Part shown: positions 42,105-51,823 of the stretch, piece by piece | Numbering within the stretch: position 1 is the stretch's first letter | Layout of the letters: every line of letters begins with the position of its first letter | Assembly: GCA_016706595.1 (NCBI GenBank) | Contig: JADJJH010000003.1 | Span: forward strand, 310,001 to 374,000 | Reading direction: 5' to 3' | Origin: Bacteroidota bacterium | Lineage (GTDB): Bacteria; Bacteroidota; Bacteroidia; Chitinophagales; Chitinophagaceae | Length of the DNA: 64,000 nucleotides | Made by a program: the position numbers and the translations under genes | Notes under the pieces: model-generated | Seen by the model: only the letters and a program-made list of their open reading frames with translations | What the model was told of the DNA's origin: nothing | Databases searched by the model: none

Positions 42105-42619
42105 ATCTTGATTTTAGCTTTTCTTGTTTCTGAATTAGAGAAAAAGCATTACATCTTTTTATGGAATTATGCTTCTTGTAAGCTGCCAACGTTGCTTAAG
42201 AGTTTGCAAGGGGTATAGTATTTACTTTGTAAGCCGGCAATAAACGCAAACAACAGTATTCTGCATTTTGCGTTCTCGAGGGTAAATAATTTGGGTCACA
42301 ACCAAATGATTATGCATTGAATGCTCGGCGATAAAAATGCATTATATTCATATTCATAAGTGGAAAATAATAGCATAATTATCACTAGGGAAGTACAATG
42401 GAACTTGCCTATATCACAATAGATAAATCATTTTTTATGATAGGGTTTTGTAAAGGAAACCTTCTTGAAAGTTTTTATACTCAAACTTAAAGTGAATATG
42501 AGTTCGGTGTAAGAATCACCTTGATTCGAAGAATGAATAGAACTTAAGGAACGCACTCATCATATATGCATAAAAAAAAGCCACCTCATGGGTGGCTTCT
42601 TAATCAACAATGTTGACAA
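42105..42619. other. Spacer of 515 bp
   Basis: No gene, array or recognised RNA is seen. A 30-codon frame at 42399 is too short and unsupported. The only structured element is the terminator at 42572-42598. Confidence 0.5.
42572..42598 (-). terminator. Terminator of the EGF-like lipoprotein gene
   Basis: An 8-bp stem (AAGCCACC at 42578-42585 with GGTGGCTT at 42591-42598); on the minus strand a run of about eight T follows. It lies 22 bp past the stop. Confidence 0.9.
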
Positions 42620-43111
42620 TTATTTAGTTCCTGTAAATGTACAAGTATTGGTATTGATACCATCTGTAATTGTATAAGTTACAGTGATTGAATTACCAGT
42701 AATAGTTCCAGAACCACTTCCTGTTGTACCAGCCATAACTGTTTGAGAAGGAATTGTAAATGCATTTCCATTAGCAGAAGCAATTGCAGTTACAGAAGAT
42801 TGATTGTACAAATTTTGGATATTGAATTTTGTTTTATCGCTGTTAGCAGTACACGTAATTGAGTAAGCATCTGTTCCAATCGTGCAAGTTTCTGTTCCGG
42901 TGAATACACCTAAAAATTTGTCTCTTGATAATGTTTCGCAAAGTGTTCCTTCGTAGCCAGCAGGACAAGCACAAGTGCCATCAGTACAAGCGCCACCATT
43001 CGCGCAAATAACATCTTTACAAGCGTCTGGGTCACAAGATGAAAAAAGTACAGTTGCAAAAGTGCCCACGGTTAGCAATGAAGCTAAAAGAATAGATTTA
43101 ATGTTTTTCAT
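42620..43111 (-). CDS. Lipoprotein with an EGF-like domain
   Basis: A 163-residue lipoprotein from the ATG at 43111 (MKNIKSILLASLLTVGTFATVLFSSC); a longer frame to 43138 spoils the signal. Just after the lipidated Cys comes one EGF-like module with six cysteines (CKDVICANGGACTDGTCACPAGYEGTLCE), the pattern of Bacteroidota surface lipoproteins. The C-terminal 100 residues are Thr/Ser/Asn-rich and predicted beta (TCTIGTDAYSITCTANSD, SGTITGNSITVTYTITDG), with paired cysteines. This layout is common in the group and the function is unknown. It is exported and anchored by lipid, and is transcribed alone ahead of lepA. Confidence 0.8.
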   Translation of the reverse strand: MKNIKSILLASLLTVGTFATVLFSSCDPDACKDVICANGGACTDGTCACPAGYEGTLCETLSRDKFLGVFTGTETCTIGTDAYSITCTANSDKTKFNIQNLYNQSSVTAIASANGNAFTIPSQTVMAGTTGSGSGTITGNSITVTYTITDGINTNTCTFTGTK

Positions 43112-43203
43112 GTTTTTATATTTTTTAATTTGAAGCAATAATCGCCCTTAGAAGGACATGCACCAAACAATTCGAATAATTTGACAACTAATTCACATTC
43201 AAA

Positions 43204-44991
43204 TTAATCTAATTTCAACACAGCGAGGAAGGCTTCTTGAGGAACTTCTACATTCCCTATCTGTCTCATACGTTTTTTACCTTCTTTTTGTTTTTCTAAT
43301 AATTTACGTTTACGACTGATATCACCACCATAGCACTTGGCAGTTACATCTTTACGCATAGCAGAAATGGTTTCTCGTGAAATGATTTTTGCACCAATTG
43401 CAGCTTGAATGGCAATTACGAATTGTTGACGTGGAAGAAGCTCTTTTAGTTTTTCGCAAAGCTTACGTCCAAAATCATTAGCTCGACTTCTATGAATTAA
43501 AGCACTTAAGGCATCTACTTTTTCGCTATTTAGTAATATATCCATTTTTACAATATCTGCATCTCGCATGCCTATAGGCGTATAATCGAAAGAGGCATAA
43601 CCGCGCGTTTGGCTTTTTAGCTTATCATAAAAATCAAATACAATTTCGGTTAAAGGCATTTCAAAAATTAATTCAACTCGCGTTGGCGAAAGGTAGCCTT
43701 GATTTACTAGCATGCCGCGTTTGGTTATACACAAGGTCATGATATTGCCGATATAATCGGGTTTAGTAATTATTTGGGCTTTGATATATGGTTCTTCAAT
43801 TCGTTCAATCCTACTTGGGTCGGGCATTTCGGTAGGGTTATTTACCTGTATCACTTCTTTTCGAGTGGTGTGCGCTATAAAACTAACGTTAGGGACTGTG
43901 GTGATGACTGATTGATTGAATTCACGTTCAAGTCTTTCTTGAATAATTTCCATATGCAATAAGCCCAAGAATCCACAACGGAAACCAAAGCCTAAGGCTT
44001 GAGATGTTTCCAATTCAAAAGTGAGAGAGGCATCATTTAATTGTAACTTCTCCATACAATCTCTCAATTCTTCAAACTCGTCGGTATTTACCGGAAAAAT
44101 ACCAGCAAATACCATAGGTTTCACCTCCTCAAATCCTTGAATTCCTGTGGTGCAAGGGTTAATTGCATTGGTGATCGTATCACCTACTTTCACCTCTTTT
44201 GCATTTTTAATTCCGGTAATTAAATATCCAACATCACCAGTTTTTACTTCACCTTTGGCTTCCATTCCAAATTTTAAAATACCTACTTCATCGGCAAAAT
44301 ATTCTTGTCCAGAATTAAAGAATTTTACTTTTTCGCCTTTTTTAATTGAGCCATTGAATATTCTAAAATAAATGATGATTCCTCTAAAACTATTAAAAAC
44401 ACTATCAAAAATTAAGGCCTGTAAGGGCTCCTCAGGTTTTCCTTTTGGGGCAGGAATACGCGTTACAATCGCATGAAATATTTCTTCGATACCGATTCCA
44501 CTTTTTCCGCTTGCCAATAAAATATCCTCATCTTTGCAGCCGATCAATTCAATAATCTGGTCTTTTACTTCGGGTATCATCGCACCTTCCATGTCAATTT
44601 TATTGATTACCGGGATAATTTCAAGGTCATTACCTATAGCTAAGTATAAATTGGAAATGGTTTGCGCTTGAATTCCTTGCGAGGCATCAACTAATAGTAA
44701 CGCACCTTCGCAAGCCGCTAAAGCCCTACTTACCTCATAACTAAAATCAACATGTCCGGGGGTATCAATTAAGTTAAGTGTATAATTTACCCATTTATAA
44801 GGAAGGTCGATTTGTATAGCATGACTTTTAATAGTTATGCCTTTTTCACGTTCTAAATCCATATCATCCAATACTTGATTGGTCATATTTCGTTCAGAGA
44901 TGGTTTGTGTATATTCAATTAGTCGGTCGGCCAAAGTACTTTTTCCATGGTCGATATGTGCAATTATGCAAAAGTTTCTAAGATTCTTCAT
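43204..44991 (-). CDS. lepA: Elongation factor 4 (LepA)
   Basis: A 595-residue translational GTPase, the usual length for LepA. G motifs: AHIDHGKSTL (residues 10-19), the switch I region with RGIT-like EREKGITIKSH, DTPGHVDF and NKIDMEGA. The C-terminal domain unique to LepA is intact, including the GGDISRKRKLLEKQKEGKKRMRQIGNVEVPQEAFLAVL end. LepA binds the ribosome and has been linked to back-translocation and to 30S assembly. A -7 promoter element lies 30 bp upstream on this strand. Confidence 0.98.
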   Translation of the reverse strand: MKNLRNFCIIAHIDHGKSTLADRLIEYTQTISERNMTNQVLDDMDLEREKGITIKSHAIQIDLPYKWVNYTLNLIDTPGHVDFSYEVSRALAACEGALLLVDASQGIQAQTISNLYLAIGNDLEIIPVINKIDMEGAMIPEVKDQIIELIGCKDEDILLASGKSGIGIEEIFHAIVTRIPAPKGKPEEPLQALIFDSVFNSFRGIIIYFRIFNGSIKKGEKVKFFNSGQEYFADEVGILKFGMEAKGEVKTGDVGYLITGIKNAKEVKVGDTITNAINPCTTGIQGFEEVKPMVFAGIFPVNTDEFEELRDCMEKLQLNDASLTFELETSQALGFGFRCGFLGLLHMEIIQERLEREFNQSVITTVPNVSFIAHTTRKEVIQVNNPTEMPDPSRIERIEEPYIKAQIITKPDYIGNIMTLCITKRGMLVNQGYLSPTRVELIFEMPLTEIVFDFYDKLKSQTRGYASFDYTPIGMRDADIVKMDILLNSEKVDALSALIHRSRANDFGRKLCEKLKELLPRQQFVIAIQAAIGAKIISRETISAMRKDVTAKCYGGDISRKRKLLEKQKEGKKRMRQIGNVEVPQEAFLAVLKLD

Positions 44992-45020
44992 TCGCTAAAA
45001 TAATCCGTATAGGATGTAGG

Positions 45021-45028
45021 CAAAAGTA
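45021..45028 (-). promoter_or_regulatory. -7 element of lepA
   Basis: On the minus strand TACTTTTG, about 30 bp before the lepA ATG and directly downstream of the PUR-gene terminator. Confidence 0.45.
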
Positions 45029-45042
45029 GGGATGTAAATGCA

Positions 45043-45078
45043 GTAAAAAAAATCCTGCCTTTAGGAACGGCAGGATTT
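45043..45078 (-). terminator. Terminator of the PUR-alpha-like gene
   Basis: A 10-bp stem (AAATCCTGCC at 45050-45059 with GGCAGGATTT at 45069-45078), then a run of T on the minus strand. It is 20 bp past the stop. Confidence 0.9.
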
Positions 45079-45098
45079 ACATATTTTAGCAGAATGGC

Positions 45099-45536
45099 TT
45101 ACCACTTATCTACATCACCAAGATTTGTATTGGCAGTGAAATCCGTTACCGTTTTCGGAAATTCTTCTGATTCTTCAATAGCTTCACTTTGCACGGGGGT
45201 AACCACATGGTCGTCAGTTACAATTTGTTCGTTGAATTCTGATTGTTCATGACTGAAGGCATCGAAATCGAAGTCGGGCATCAAATCTGTTTTTACATAT
45301 TCGATGGTTTCACTAAGCGCCTTAAGAAATTTATTAAAGTCTTCTTTATAGAGAAAAATTTTATGCCTATCATAGCCCCCATCTTGAAAACGCTTTTTGC
45401 TTTCAGTTAAGGTTATAAAATAGTCGTTAGATCGTGTAGAGCGAACATCAAAAAAGTAAGTTCTCAATTTGCCGGCTTTCAATCGCTTGCTAAATATCGT
45501 TTCGTTGTTTCTTTCGTTAGAATTATCGTAAGGCAC
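45099..45536 (-). CDS. PUR-alpha-like nucleic-acid-binding protein (DUF3276)
   Basis: A 145-residue protein. The N-terminal 90 residues form one PUR repeat: IFSKRLKAGKLRTYFFDVRSTRSNDYFITLTESKKRF, then GGYDRHKIFLYKEDFNKFLKALSETIEYV. This is the DUF3276 form found across Bacteroidota and Spirochaetes, which folds like eukaryotic Pur-alpha and binds single-stranded RNA or DNA. The last 50 residues are acidic and likely disordered. The gene is monocistronic with a clear promoter and terminator. Its targets are unknown; a broad post-transcriptional role is possible. Confidence 0.93.
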   Translation of the reverse strand: MPYDNSNERNNETIFSKRLKAGKLRTYFFDVRSTRSNDYFITLTESKKRFQDGGYDRHKIFLYKEDFNKFLKALSETIEYVKTDLMPDFDFDAFSHEQSEFNEQIVTDDHVVTPVQSEAIEESEEFPKTVTDFTANTNLGDVDKW

Positions 45537-45566
45537 AGATTAAGTTTTTTAGTTGTAAATGTTTTT

Positions 45567-45597
45567 CAAATATACAATAAGTTGTAAATTGTCAAAA
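45567..45597 (-). promoter_or_regulatory. Promoter of the PUR-alpha-like gene
   Basis: On the minus strand TTTTG, an 18-bp spacer, then TATATTTG: the clearest Bacteroidota-type promoter in the window, about 30 bp before the ATG. Confidence 0.65.
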
Positions 45598-45732
45598 CTC
45601 TTGGCATTTTTTATTTCTAATAGACAATTTCAATAGACAATATCTTGTACTTAGCTGCAAATATTTTTTTTAGAATGGAAATTAAAATTATCTTAGCAAA
45701 CTATATTTAATTGTTAAGAAAAACAAGAAAAC

Positions 45733-48546
45733 ATGAATAAGTTACAAGTATTATTATCAACGATTGCTTTGACAGGAATTGCCACAGCGGCAGTTTTAGT
45801 GAAAAGTCATACAGTCTATAATCCTTTTTATCTGGAACTTCGTGATGAAAAAGGAAAAGAAGAAAAGCAAGAAATTGCTGGGGCAATAGATTATTATCGA
45901 TCTGTATCAGCCAATCAAATCACTAAATCAATCAGCCTAGCAGATGTAAATGCCGCTAAAGCAGCAGTTCATAATATGTCTAACTCCAATTTCAAAAAAA
46001 CGCGTGCTTTCACTAATTTGGAATGGTCTGAAACCGGTCCGAATAATATAGGTGGTCGTTCACGAATTTTAATCTCCGACAAAAATGTTCCGAATAAACT
46101 TTATATGGGTGCCGTTGGTGGTGGTTTTTGGGTGTCTACAGACAATGGTGATAGTTGGACTAAACGTGCCGGTAATGATTCATCCACGGCGATAGCAGTA
46201 ACTTCAATAGCCCAAGCTGCAAATGGAGATATATATTACGGAACTGGTGAAGGTGTTGGCGGTTGGGCAGGTAGTAGCTGGGTTGCTCAGATTTTTCAAT
46301 TAGGCGAAGGGATTTTTAAATCTACGGATGGAGGAAATACCTTTTCTCAATTAGCTTCAACTAAACCGGCTAATTTAAATAGTCCTTCGGATCCATGGAG
46401 TTACGTAAACAAATTAGTTGCAGATCCTATTAACCCTGATAAAATTTATGCGGCAACGTATGGCGGTTTTAAAGTTACAACCAATGGCGGAACTACATGG
46501 GCTAAACCTGCTTCATTAACGGCAAGTGGCAACTTTTTAGATGCTGAAGTATCATCTGATGGAAATGTAGTAGCAGCAAGTACAGGTGCTAATTTGTATA
46601 TTTCAACTGATGGCGGTGCTACATTTAGTACGAATAAAATGGGTACAAATGGATTACCTGCCTCAGGTACTTCAAGCCGAGTTGAGGTGGCCATCGCCCC
46701 AAATGACGCTAATTATATTTATGTAACTATAGCTGCAACCAATGGCTCTTGTAAAGGTGTTTATAAATCAACAGATGGTGGAACTAATTGGGTTACCATT
46801 GCAACCGGAGGTTCAGCAATCTTTAATCCTTTTGGAAATCAAGGTCCTTATGATATTGCATTTGGTGTTCATCCATTAAATAAGGATATTGTTTTTCTTG
46901 GCGGACAGCTAGATTTATATCGGTTTACGCCGGTTGAGGGTTGGAAACCGATTGCTTGGTGGGCAAATAACCCTTCAAGCGGAAGATTAGTGCATGCAGA
47001 CATGCATTGTATCGCTTTCAATGCAAACAATGCCGAAACTATGTACGTGGCTACAGATGGTGGCTTGTATCGCACCCAAAATGCTTCAGAACCTGCACCC
47101 ACTTTACCATTCTTTGGTGAAAGAAATAAAAATTATAGTACTGTACAATGCTATGGTATTGCAGCCAATTATTTAGGTCGAGTAATGTTTGGTTCACAAG
47201 ATAATGGATCAGGCTTAATGGGAGAATCAAGCAATTCACCACAAGAAGGGCGCGATTTAACAGGTGGTGACGGAACAAGATGTGCAATGAGTGATTTGTC
47301 CTCTAATTTTATCTTTAGTTCGATAGTAGAAGGAGAACTGCGCAGAGCAAGTGATGGTGGGCAATCAAGTGCTTCATTTAAATCGTTTTTTGATAAAAAT
47401 ATTGATTATGCAAGTGGTAGCTCAGATGGTGCTCCTGATGAAGGAGGATTATGGGTATCACCAATTGATTACAAAGAAAAGATGGTGGGTAGTGAAGGAA
47501 AAACTACCTTTTTGTTTGGAACTTTAGCATCTGTTTGGATGACGCAAGGTGCTTTGAAAGGCAATCCGGTTTGGTTTAGATTATTCAGCCCGGGTAATGT
47601 AGGTTTTTCTGCTTTAACCATGGCCTCTGATGGGAAGACGATTTATGCAGGAACCCAAGGAGGAAATGTGTACAGAATTTTAGTGCCAAGCCTTTGGGAT
47701 TCTACCTACAAATACGCAGATACAGTTACCAATATGCCACCTAAGGTTGGTAGTGCACCAGGACCTTACACTTATCCTTTGTATCCTTCTATCTCATCAA
47801 AATTAATTGGAAGTTATCCTGGTCGTTTTATTACCGATTTATCGTGTGATGCAAGTGGTGATGTTTTGTTAGTTACCTTGGGTAATTATGGGAATAATTC
47901 TTATATCTATAAGTCAACCGACGCAGCAACGGCAACAACGCCAACTTTTTCAGACATAACTTCTAACTTGCCGAAAATGCCTCTATATTCTTCAATTTGT
48001 GTTTATGGAAGCACTAATAAGTACATTATTGGTACAGAATTAGGTATTTGGGGGTCAGATAATGGTGGTACAAGCTGGACAGAATTAAATTTAATGAATT
48101 CAGATCCTGCAAAATGGCATCCACGTATTGCAACTTATGAAGTGATTGAAAAGAATGAATTCGCTAACGCAGATGTTGCAGGTGGTGGATATCGTGGTTC
48201 AATCATTTATACAGGAACACATGGTAGAGGAACTTTCCGATCAACTAGCATGGCACAATATTTCCCAACTGGAACAAAACACGTAGATGATAATACCGAA
48301 GTGATTAATGTGTATCCAAATCCTGCAAGCGACAAAGTAAACATTGCCTATGAAGCTACTTCATCATCAAGTGTAATGGTTAGAATTTATTCATTGACAG
48401 GAACATTAATCAAATCATTGAAATACGATGTGATGGCTGGAAATAATAATATCCCTTTAGATATAAATGGTCTTGCTCAAGGTGGTTATATTATTCATAT
48501 GATCAATGGAACTAAGCATGCGAATGCAACGTTTATCAAGAAATAG
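45733..48546 (+). CDS. BNR/Asp-box beta-propeller protein with T9SS sorting domain
   Basis: A 937-residue secreted protein. The N-terminal signal (MNKLQVLLSTIALTGIATAAV) is followed by a helical linker and then two propeller-like domains with many Asp-box motifs S-x-D-x-G-x-T/S-W: STDNGDSWTKR, STDGGNTFSQL, TTNGGTTWAKP, STDGGTNWVTI, SDNGGTSWTEL. The overall layout resembles VPS10/sortilin-like or sialidase-like propellers, but no sialidase catalytic arginines can be assigned. The last 75 residues are a type-A T9SS sorting domain (VINVYPNPASDKVNIAY ending NATFIKK). Export to the surface and a binding role are likely. It ends at a hairpin terminator shared with the convergent rnr gene. Confidence 0.9.
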   Translation: MNKLQVLLSTIALTGIATAAVLVKSHTVYNPFYLELRDEKGKEEKQEIAGAIDYYRSVSANQITKSISLADVNAAKAAVHNMSNSNFKKTRAFTNLEWSETGPNNIGGRSRILISDKNVPNKLYMGAVGGGFWVSTDNGDSWTKRAGNDSSTAIAVTSIAQAANGDIYYGTGEGVGGWAGSSWVAQIFQLGEGIFKSTDGGNTFSQLASTKPANLNSPSDPWSYVNKLVADPINPDKIYAATYGGFKVTTNGGTTWAKPASLTASGNFLDAEVSSDGNVVAASTGANLYISTDGGATFSTNKMGTNGLPASGTSSRVEVAIAPNDANYIYVTIAATNGSCKGVYKSTDGGTNWVTIATGGSAIFNPFGNQGPYDIAFGVHPLNKDIVFLGGQLDLYRFTPVEGWKPIAWWANNPSSGRLVHADMHCIAFNANNAETMYVATDGGLYRTQNASEPAPTLPFFGERNKNYSTVQCYGIAANYLGRVMFGSQDNGSGLMGESSNSPQEGRDLTGGDGTRCAMSDLSSNFIFSSIVEGELRRASDGGQSSASFKSFFDKNIDYASGSSDGAPDEGGLWVSPIDYKEKMVGSEGKTTFLFGTLASVWMTQGALKGNPVWFRLFSPGNVGFSALTMASDGKTIYAGTQGGNVYRILVPSLWDSTYKYADTVTNMPPKVGSAPGPYTYPLYPSISSKLIGSYPGRFITDLSCDASGDVLLVTLGNYGNNSYIYKSTDAATATTPTFSDITSNLPKMPLYSSICVYGSTNKYIIGTELGIWGSDNGGTSWTELNLMNSDPAKWHPRIATYEVIEKNEFANADVAGGGYRGSIIYTGTHGRGTFRSTSMAQYFPTGTKHVDDNTEVINVYPNPASDKVNIAYEATSSSSVMVRIYSLTGTLIKSLKYDVMAGNNNIPLDINGLAQGGYIIHMINGTKHANATFIKK

Positions 48547-48570
48547 AATTCAGAATTTTAAAATCTAAAA

Positions 48571-48606
48571 AAAAGGACTACCGTTTGGTAGTCCTTTTTT
48601 TATTTT
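48571..48606. terminator. Bidirectional terminator, overlapping the rnr 3' end
   Basis: A 12-bp stem (AAAAGGACTACC at 48571-48582 with GGTAGTCCTTTT at 48587-48598), loop GTTT, A-run before and T-run after, so it works on both strands. The final codons and TAG of rnr lie inside it. Confidence 0.9.
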
Positions 48607-50578
48607 TGGTAGGCGTTGACGGATTTAATTTCTTATCCGGTAGTATTAAATCATAGTCTAATTGTCGCTTACTTAAATTGGCCGAAACTATTTTAACACG
48701 AATAGCTTGCCCAATCTGAAATTTCATTTTTGTATATCTGCCAACCAAAGCATAATCTTCCTCTGAGAATTCGAAATCATCAATTTCCGAAAGATTTGTT
48801 AGTGAAACAAAACCTTCACATTTATGTAAAAGCGTTTGCGCCCAGCAACCATATGCAGAAACCCCACTTATTACAGCATCAAAATCATCGCCAATAAATT
48901 TTTGCATAAACTCTACTTGTTTATATTTATTTCCGTCTCGTTCAGCCTCCATGGCTTTTCGTTCTTTATCGCTACAATGCACACAAAGCGCCTCAAGATT
49001 TTCAATATGAACTGGTTTGTTTTCTAAAATCCCTAATAAAATTCTATGAGAAAGTACATCAGGATATCGGCGAATTGGCGAAGTGAAATGACTATAAAAT
49101 TCGAAACCTAAACCATAATGTCCAATGTTTTCGGTGGTATAAATAGCCTTTGCCATAGTTCGTATGCCAAGCGTATGTAATATTTCTTGTTCAGGGTCAT
49201 CGGCAGAATCAATAATCATTTTATTAAATGACCTAGCAATACTTTCAGGCGATGATAAATCAAATTTGTGTCCAAACCTAGCCGCAAATTGTGCAAAGGA
49301 TTTTAATTTTTTAATGTCCGGACTATCATGTACACGATATGGAAATAGAACCGGTTTTTTATTTTTTCTGAACTTTGATGCAAATTCTGAAACCGTGCGA
49401 TTTGCCATTAGCATCAATTCTTCTATTAATTGATGTGATTCTTTACTTTGTTTCACCATCACATCAATAGGAATGCCATTTTCATCTAAAATAAATTTCA
49501 CTTCTTCGGAAGAGAAATTGATCGCACCTTGATCAAACTTATTTTTGCGAAGCTTTTGAGAAATGCCGTGTAAAATCAATATTTCTTTAGCATGTTCACC
49601 TTTTCCACTTTCTATAATATCTTGTACTTCTTCGTACGTAAATCTATAATTTGAATGAGTTATCGTTTTCCCGATCCACGATGAAATCACTTCAGCTTTT
49701 TGATTTATTTCAAATAAAACCGAAAAAGTGAGTTTGTCTTCATGTGGCCTTAATGAACAAAGTTCATTTGAAATAGTTTCAGGCAACATCGGCAACACTC
49801 TATCAGGTAAATAAACTGAGGTAGCTCTATTGAATGCTTCCTTGTCTAATGCAGTATCAGGTTGTACATAATGCGCCACATCAGCAATATGTACACCGAT
49901 TTCATAATTCTTATTTTCTAGAATTCTAAACGAGATCGCATCGTCAAAATCCTTGGCATCATAGGGGTCGATAGTAATAGTGTAAAGGTTGCGGAGGTCT
50001 TTTCTTTTTTTACATTCGGCTTCAAAATCTGAAACTAAATGTTTAGATTCTTCAATCACTTCAGTAGGAAATTGTAATGAAAAGCCGGCTTGTAACAATA
50101 TTTCTTTCATCGCAATATCATTCGCTTTATCGGCAGTTAAGATCTCCAACACAATACCTTGAGGGTTTTTCATTTTCTCGCTCCAATCTGTTATTCGTAT
50201 TAAAACGCGATCGCCGTTTTTTAATGGTTTGCTATCACGTTCGGCAATAAACACATCTTTGGTGAATTGCTCATTGTCGGGGATTACAAATGCAAAACCG
50301 GTATTGAGTTGCACAGTGCCGATGAGTTCTGTTTGGCTGTGTTTAACGATTTTCGTTATAGTACCTTCCTCTCGTTTAGTTTTCTTGCTTTCTATTAATT
50401 GCACTTCAACGGTATCACCACTCATGGCACTTCGTAAATTATCGCGTTTAATCACAATATCAATATCGCGTCCGATAACCGTTACATACCCCATTCCATT
50501 TTTCGAAATGTCGAGCTTGCCAATATAGGTTGCTCCATAATTTGTTCGAGTGATTTTTTTGGGTTTCGTTTTTTTCAT
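48578..50578 (-). CDS. rnr: Ribonuclease R
   Basis: A 666-residue processive 3'-5' exoribonuclease able to degrade structured RNA. In order: cold-shock-type OB domains (residues about 15-150), the RNB catalytic domain with DPYDAKDFDDA (metal-binding Asp204, 210, 212, 213), and an S1 domain (DAVISGVSAYGCWAQTLLHKCEGFVSLTNL), ending in a Lys/Thr-rich tail. It is slightly shorter than E. coli RNase R, which has extra tails. The C-terminal residues KNKKRTTKR are encoded within a bidirectional terminator hairpin, so the tail sequence and the terminator constrain each other. The next gene, lpxK, is 61 bp upstream on the same strand and could be co-transcribed. Confidence 0.96.
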   Translation of the reverse strand: MKKTKPKKITRTNYGATYIGKLDISKNGMGYVTVIGRDIDIVIKRDNLRSAMSGDTVEVQLIESKKTKREEGTITKIVKHSQTELIGTVQLNTGFAFVIPDNEQFTKDVFIAERDSKPLKNGDRVLIRITDWSEKMKNPQGIVLEILTADKANDIAMKEILLQAGFSLQFPTEVIEESKHLVSDFEAECKKRKDLRNLYTITIDPYDAKDFDDAISFRILENKNYEIGVHIADVAHYVQPDTALDKEAFNRATSVYLPDRVLPMLPETISNELCSLRPHEDKLTFSVLFEINQKAEVISSWIGKTITHSNYRFTYEEVQDIIESGKGEHAKEILILHGISQKLRKNKFDQGAINFSSEEVKFILDENGIPIDVMVKQSKESHQLIEELMLMANRTVSEFASKFRKNKKPVLFPYRVHDSPDIKKLKSFAQFAARFGHKFDLSSPESIARSFNKMIIDSADDPEQEILHTLGIRTMAKAIYTTENIGHYGLGFEFYSHFTSPIRRYPDVLSHRILLGILENKPVHIENLEALCVHCSDKERKAMEAERDGNKYKQVEFMQKFIGDDFDAVISGVSAYGCWAQTLLHKCEGFVSLTNLSEIDDFEFSEEDYALVGRYTKMKFQIGQAIRVKIVSANLSKRQLDYDLILPDKKLNPSTPTKNKKRTTKR

Positions 50579-50639
50579 TTTTTAAGTAGAATTCCTCTAT
50601 GCTTATGCAAGCACAAGTTTAAAGGTAATTCAAATTAAA

Positions 50640-51764
50640 TTACTCAATGATTGTATATTCAATTTGTTCGTCATCTGCATAAGCTTCTTCACTTATAGGA
50701 GGTAGCACAGAATGAATGTATTGCAAACAAGTATCATTAAAACCAGAAGCGCCATCAAACAAGAATTCAATGCCAATAGGTTGAATGTAAATTGGAAGTT
50801 TATGAGTAGTGATAATTTCTTGTTGTAAAATGAGTTTAGCCGCATCCTTTTCAGTGCTCACAATTATTTTATTGGACGAAGAAATGTGCTGAAAAGTTTC
50901 ATTGATTTCTGCAACATCATCGGTTGTAAAATAATGATGGTCTTGAAAGATGAGTGTGTATACTTTTGAAAAACTTTTTTCGAGTTGATTTTTTAACGGT
51001 TCAGGATTAGCAATGCCACAAACCAATAAAACTTCTGTGTCTTTATTTATGTCAACTTGATGATGTGTAAGAGGATAAATAGGTTTATACGCAATGGTTG
51101 TAAAAAAGAGTTGCTGTTCGGGTAAGGGATTAATTTCTGTAATTAATTGATCACGTTCAGCAATGCCTAAATTTTCAGGACACTTGGAAACAATAATAAT
51201 TTGTGCACGTTTAGCCGCCGATTTGCTTTCACGAAGTAATCCAAATGGCATGATATAATCTCGTGTATATAATCTGTAATAATCGGTAAGTAATATATTT
51301 AATCCGGCCCTTACCGTTCGATGTTGAAAGGCATCATCCAATAAAATAATATCAATATGAGGTTTTTTTTGTAAAAGTTGAGGAATGGCAGTCATGCGTT
51401 CTTCGGCAACACAAACTTCAATATTTGGATATTTTGATTTGAATTGATAGGGTTCGTCGCCGATATCACGGGCATTGCTCTTTGAGTCTGCAATTCTAAA
51501 TCCACGAGTAAATCTTTTATAGCCACGACTTAAGGTAGCGACTTGATATTGTGATTGCAATAATTCGATGAGATATTCGATATGCGGGCTTTTACCTGTG
51601 CCACCAACGGTTAAGTTGCCTACGCAAATTACAGGTAAAGAAAATTCGATAGATGAAAAAACACCACTATCATAAAATTTATTTCGAATGGATACGATTA
51701 TGCCGTACAACAATGCCAATGGCAAAGAGGCATATTTTAATAGTGTGAGAAGTAGATTTTTCAT
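50640..51764 (-). CDS. lpxK: Tetraacyldisaccharide 4'-kinase LpxK
   Basis: A 374-residue inner-membrane-associated kinase that phosphorylates the 4' position of the lipid A precursor. The P-loop is GNLTVGGTGKSP (residues 49-60) and the second conserved block is DDAFQHRTVRAGLNILLTDYYRL. The N-terminal hydrophobic helix (LPLALLYGIIVSI) fits the membrane anchor. The family is about 330-370 residues long. The gene is directly upstream of rnr and downstream of a small exported protein on the same strand; no other lpx genes are nearby. It shows that this organism makes lipid A, consistent with the LptD and OstA-like genes in the window. Confidence 0.96.
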   Translation of the reverse strand: MKNLLLTLLKYASLPLALLYGIIVSIRNKFYDSGVFSSIEFSLPVICVGNLTVGGTGKSPHIEYLIELLQSQYQVATLSRGYKRFTRGFRIADSKSNARDIGDEPYQFKSKYPNIEVCVAEERMTAIPQLLQKKPHIDIILLDDAFQHRTVRAGLNILLTDYYRLYTRDYIMPFGLLRESKSAAKRAQIIIVSKCPENLGIAERDQLITEINPLPEQQLFFTTIAYKPIYPLTHHQVDINKDTEVLLVCGIANPEPLKNQLEKSFSKVYTLIFQDHHYFTTDDVAEINETFQHISSSNKIIVSTEKDAAKLILQQEIITTHKLPIYIQPIGIEFLFDGASGFNDTCLQYIHSVLPPISEEAYADDEQIEYTIIE

Positions 51765-51823
51765 GGGTTAAATTTTTCTTTTCAATGGCCAATTACTAAA
51801 CTATACGTGATCGGCCTCATGAC

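Noticed and set aside
42399..42491. 30-codon frame in the spacer before the EGF lipoprotein
   Set aside because: Too short, no coupling to neighbours and no recognisable features.
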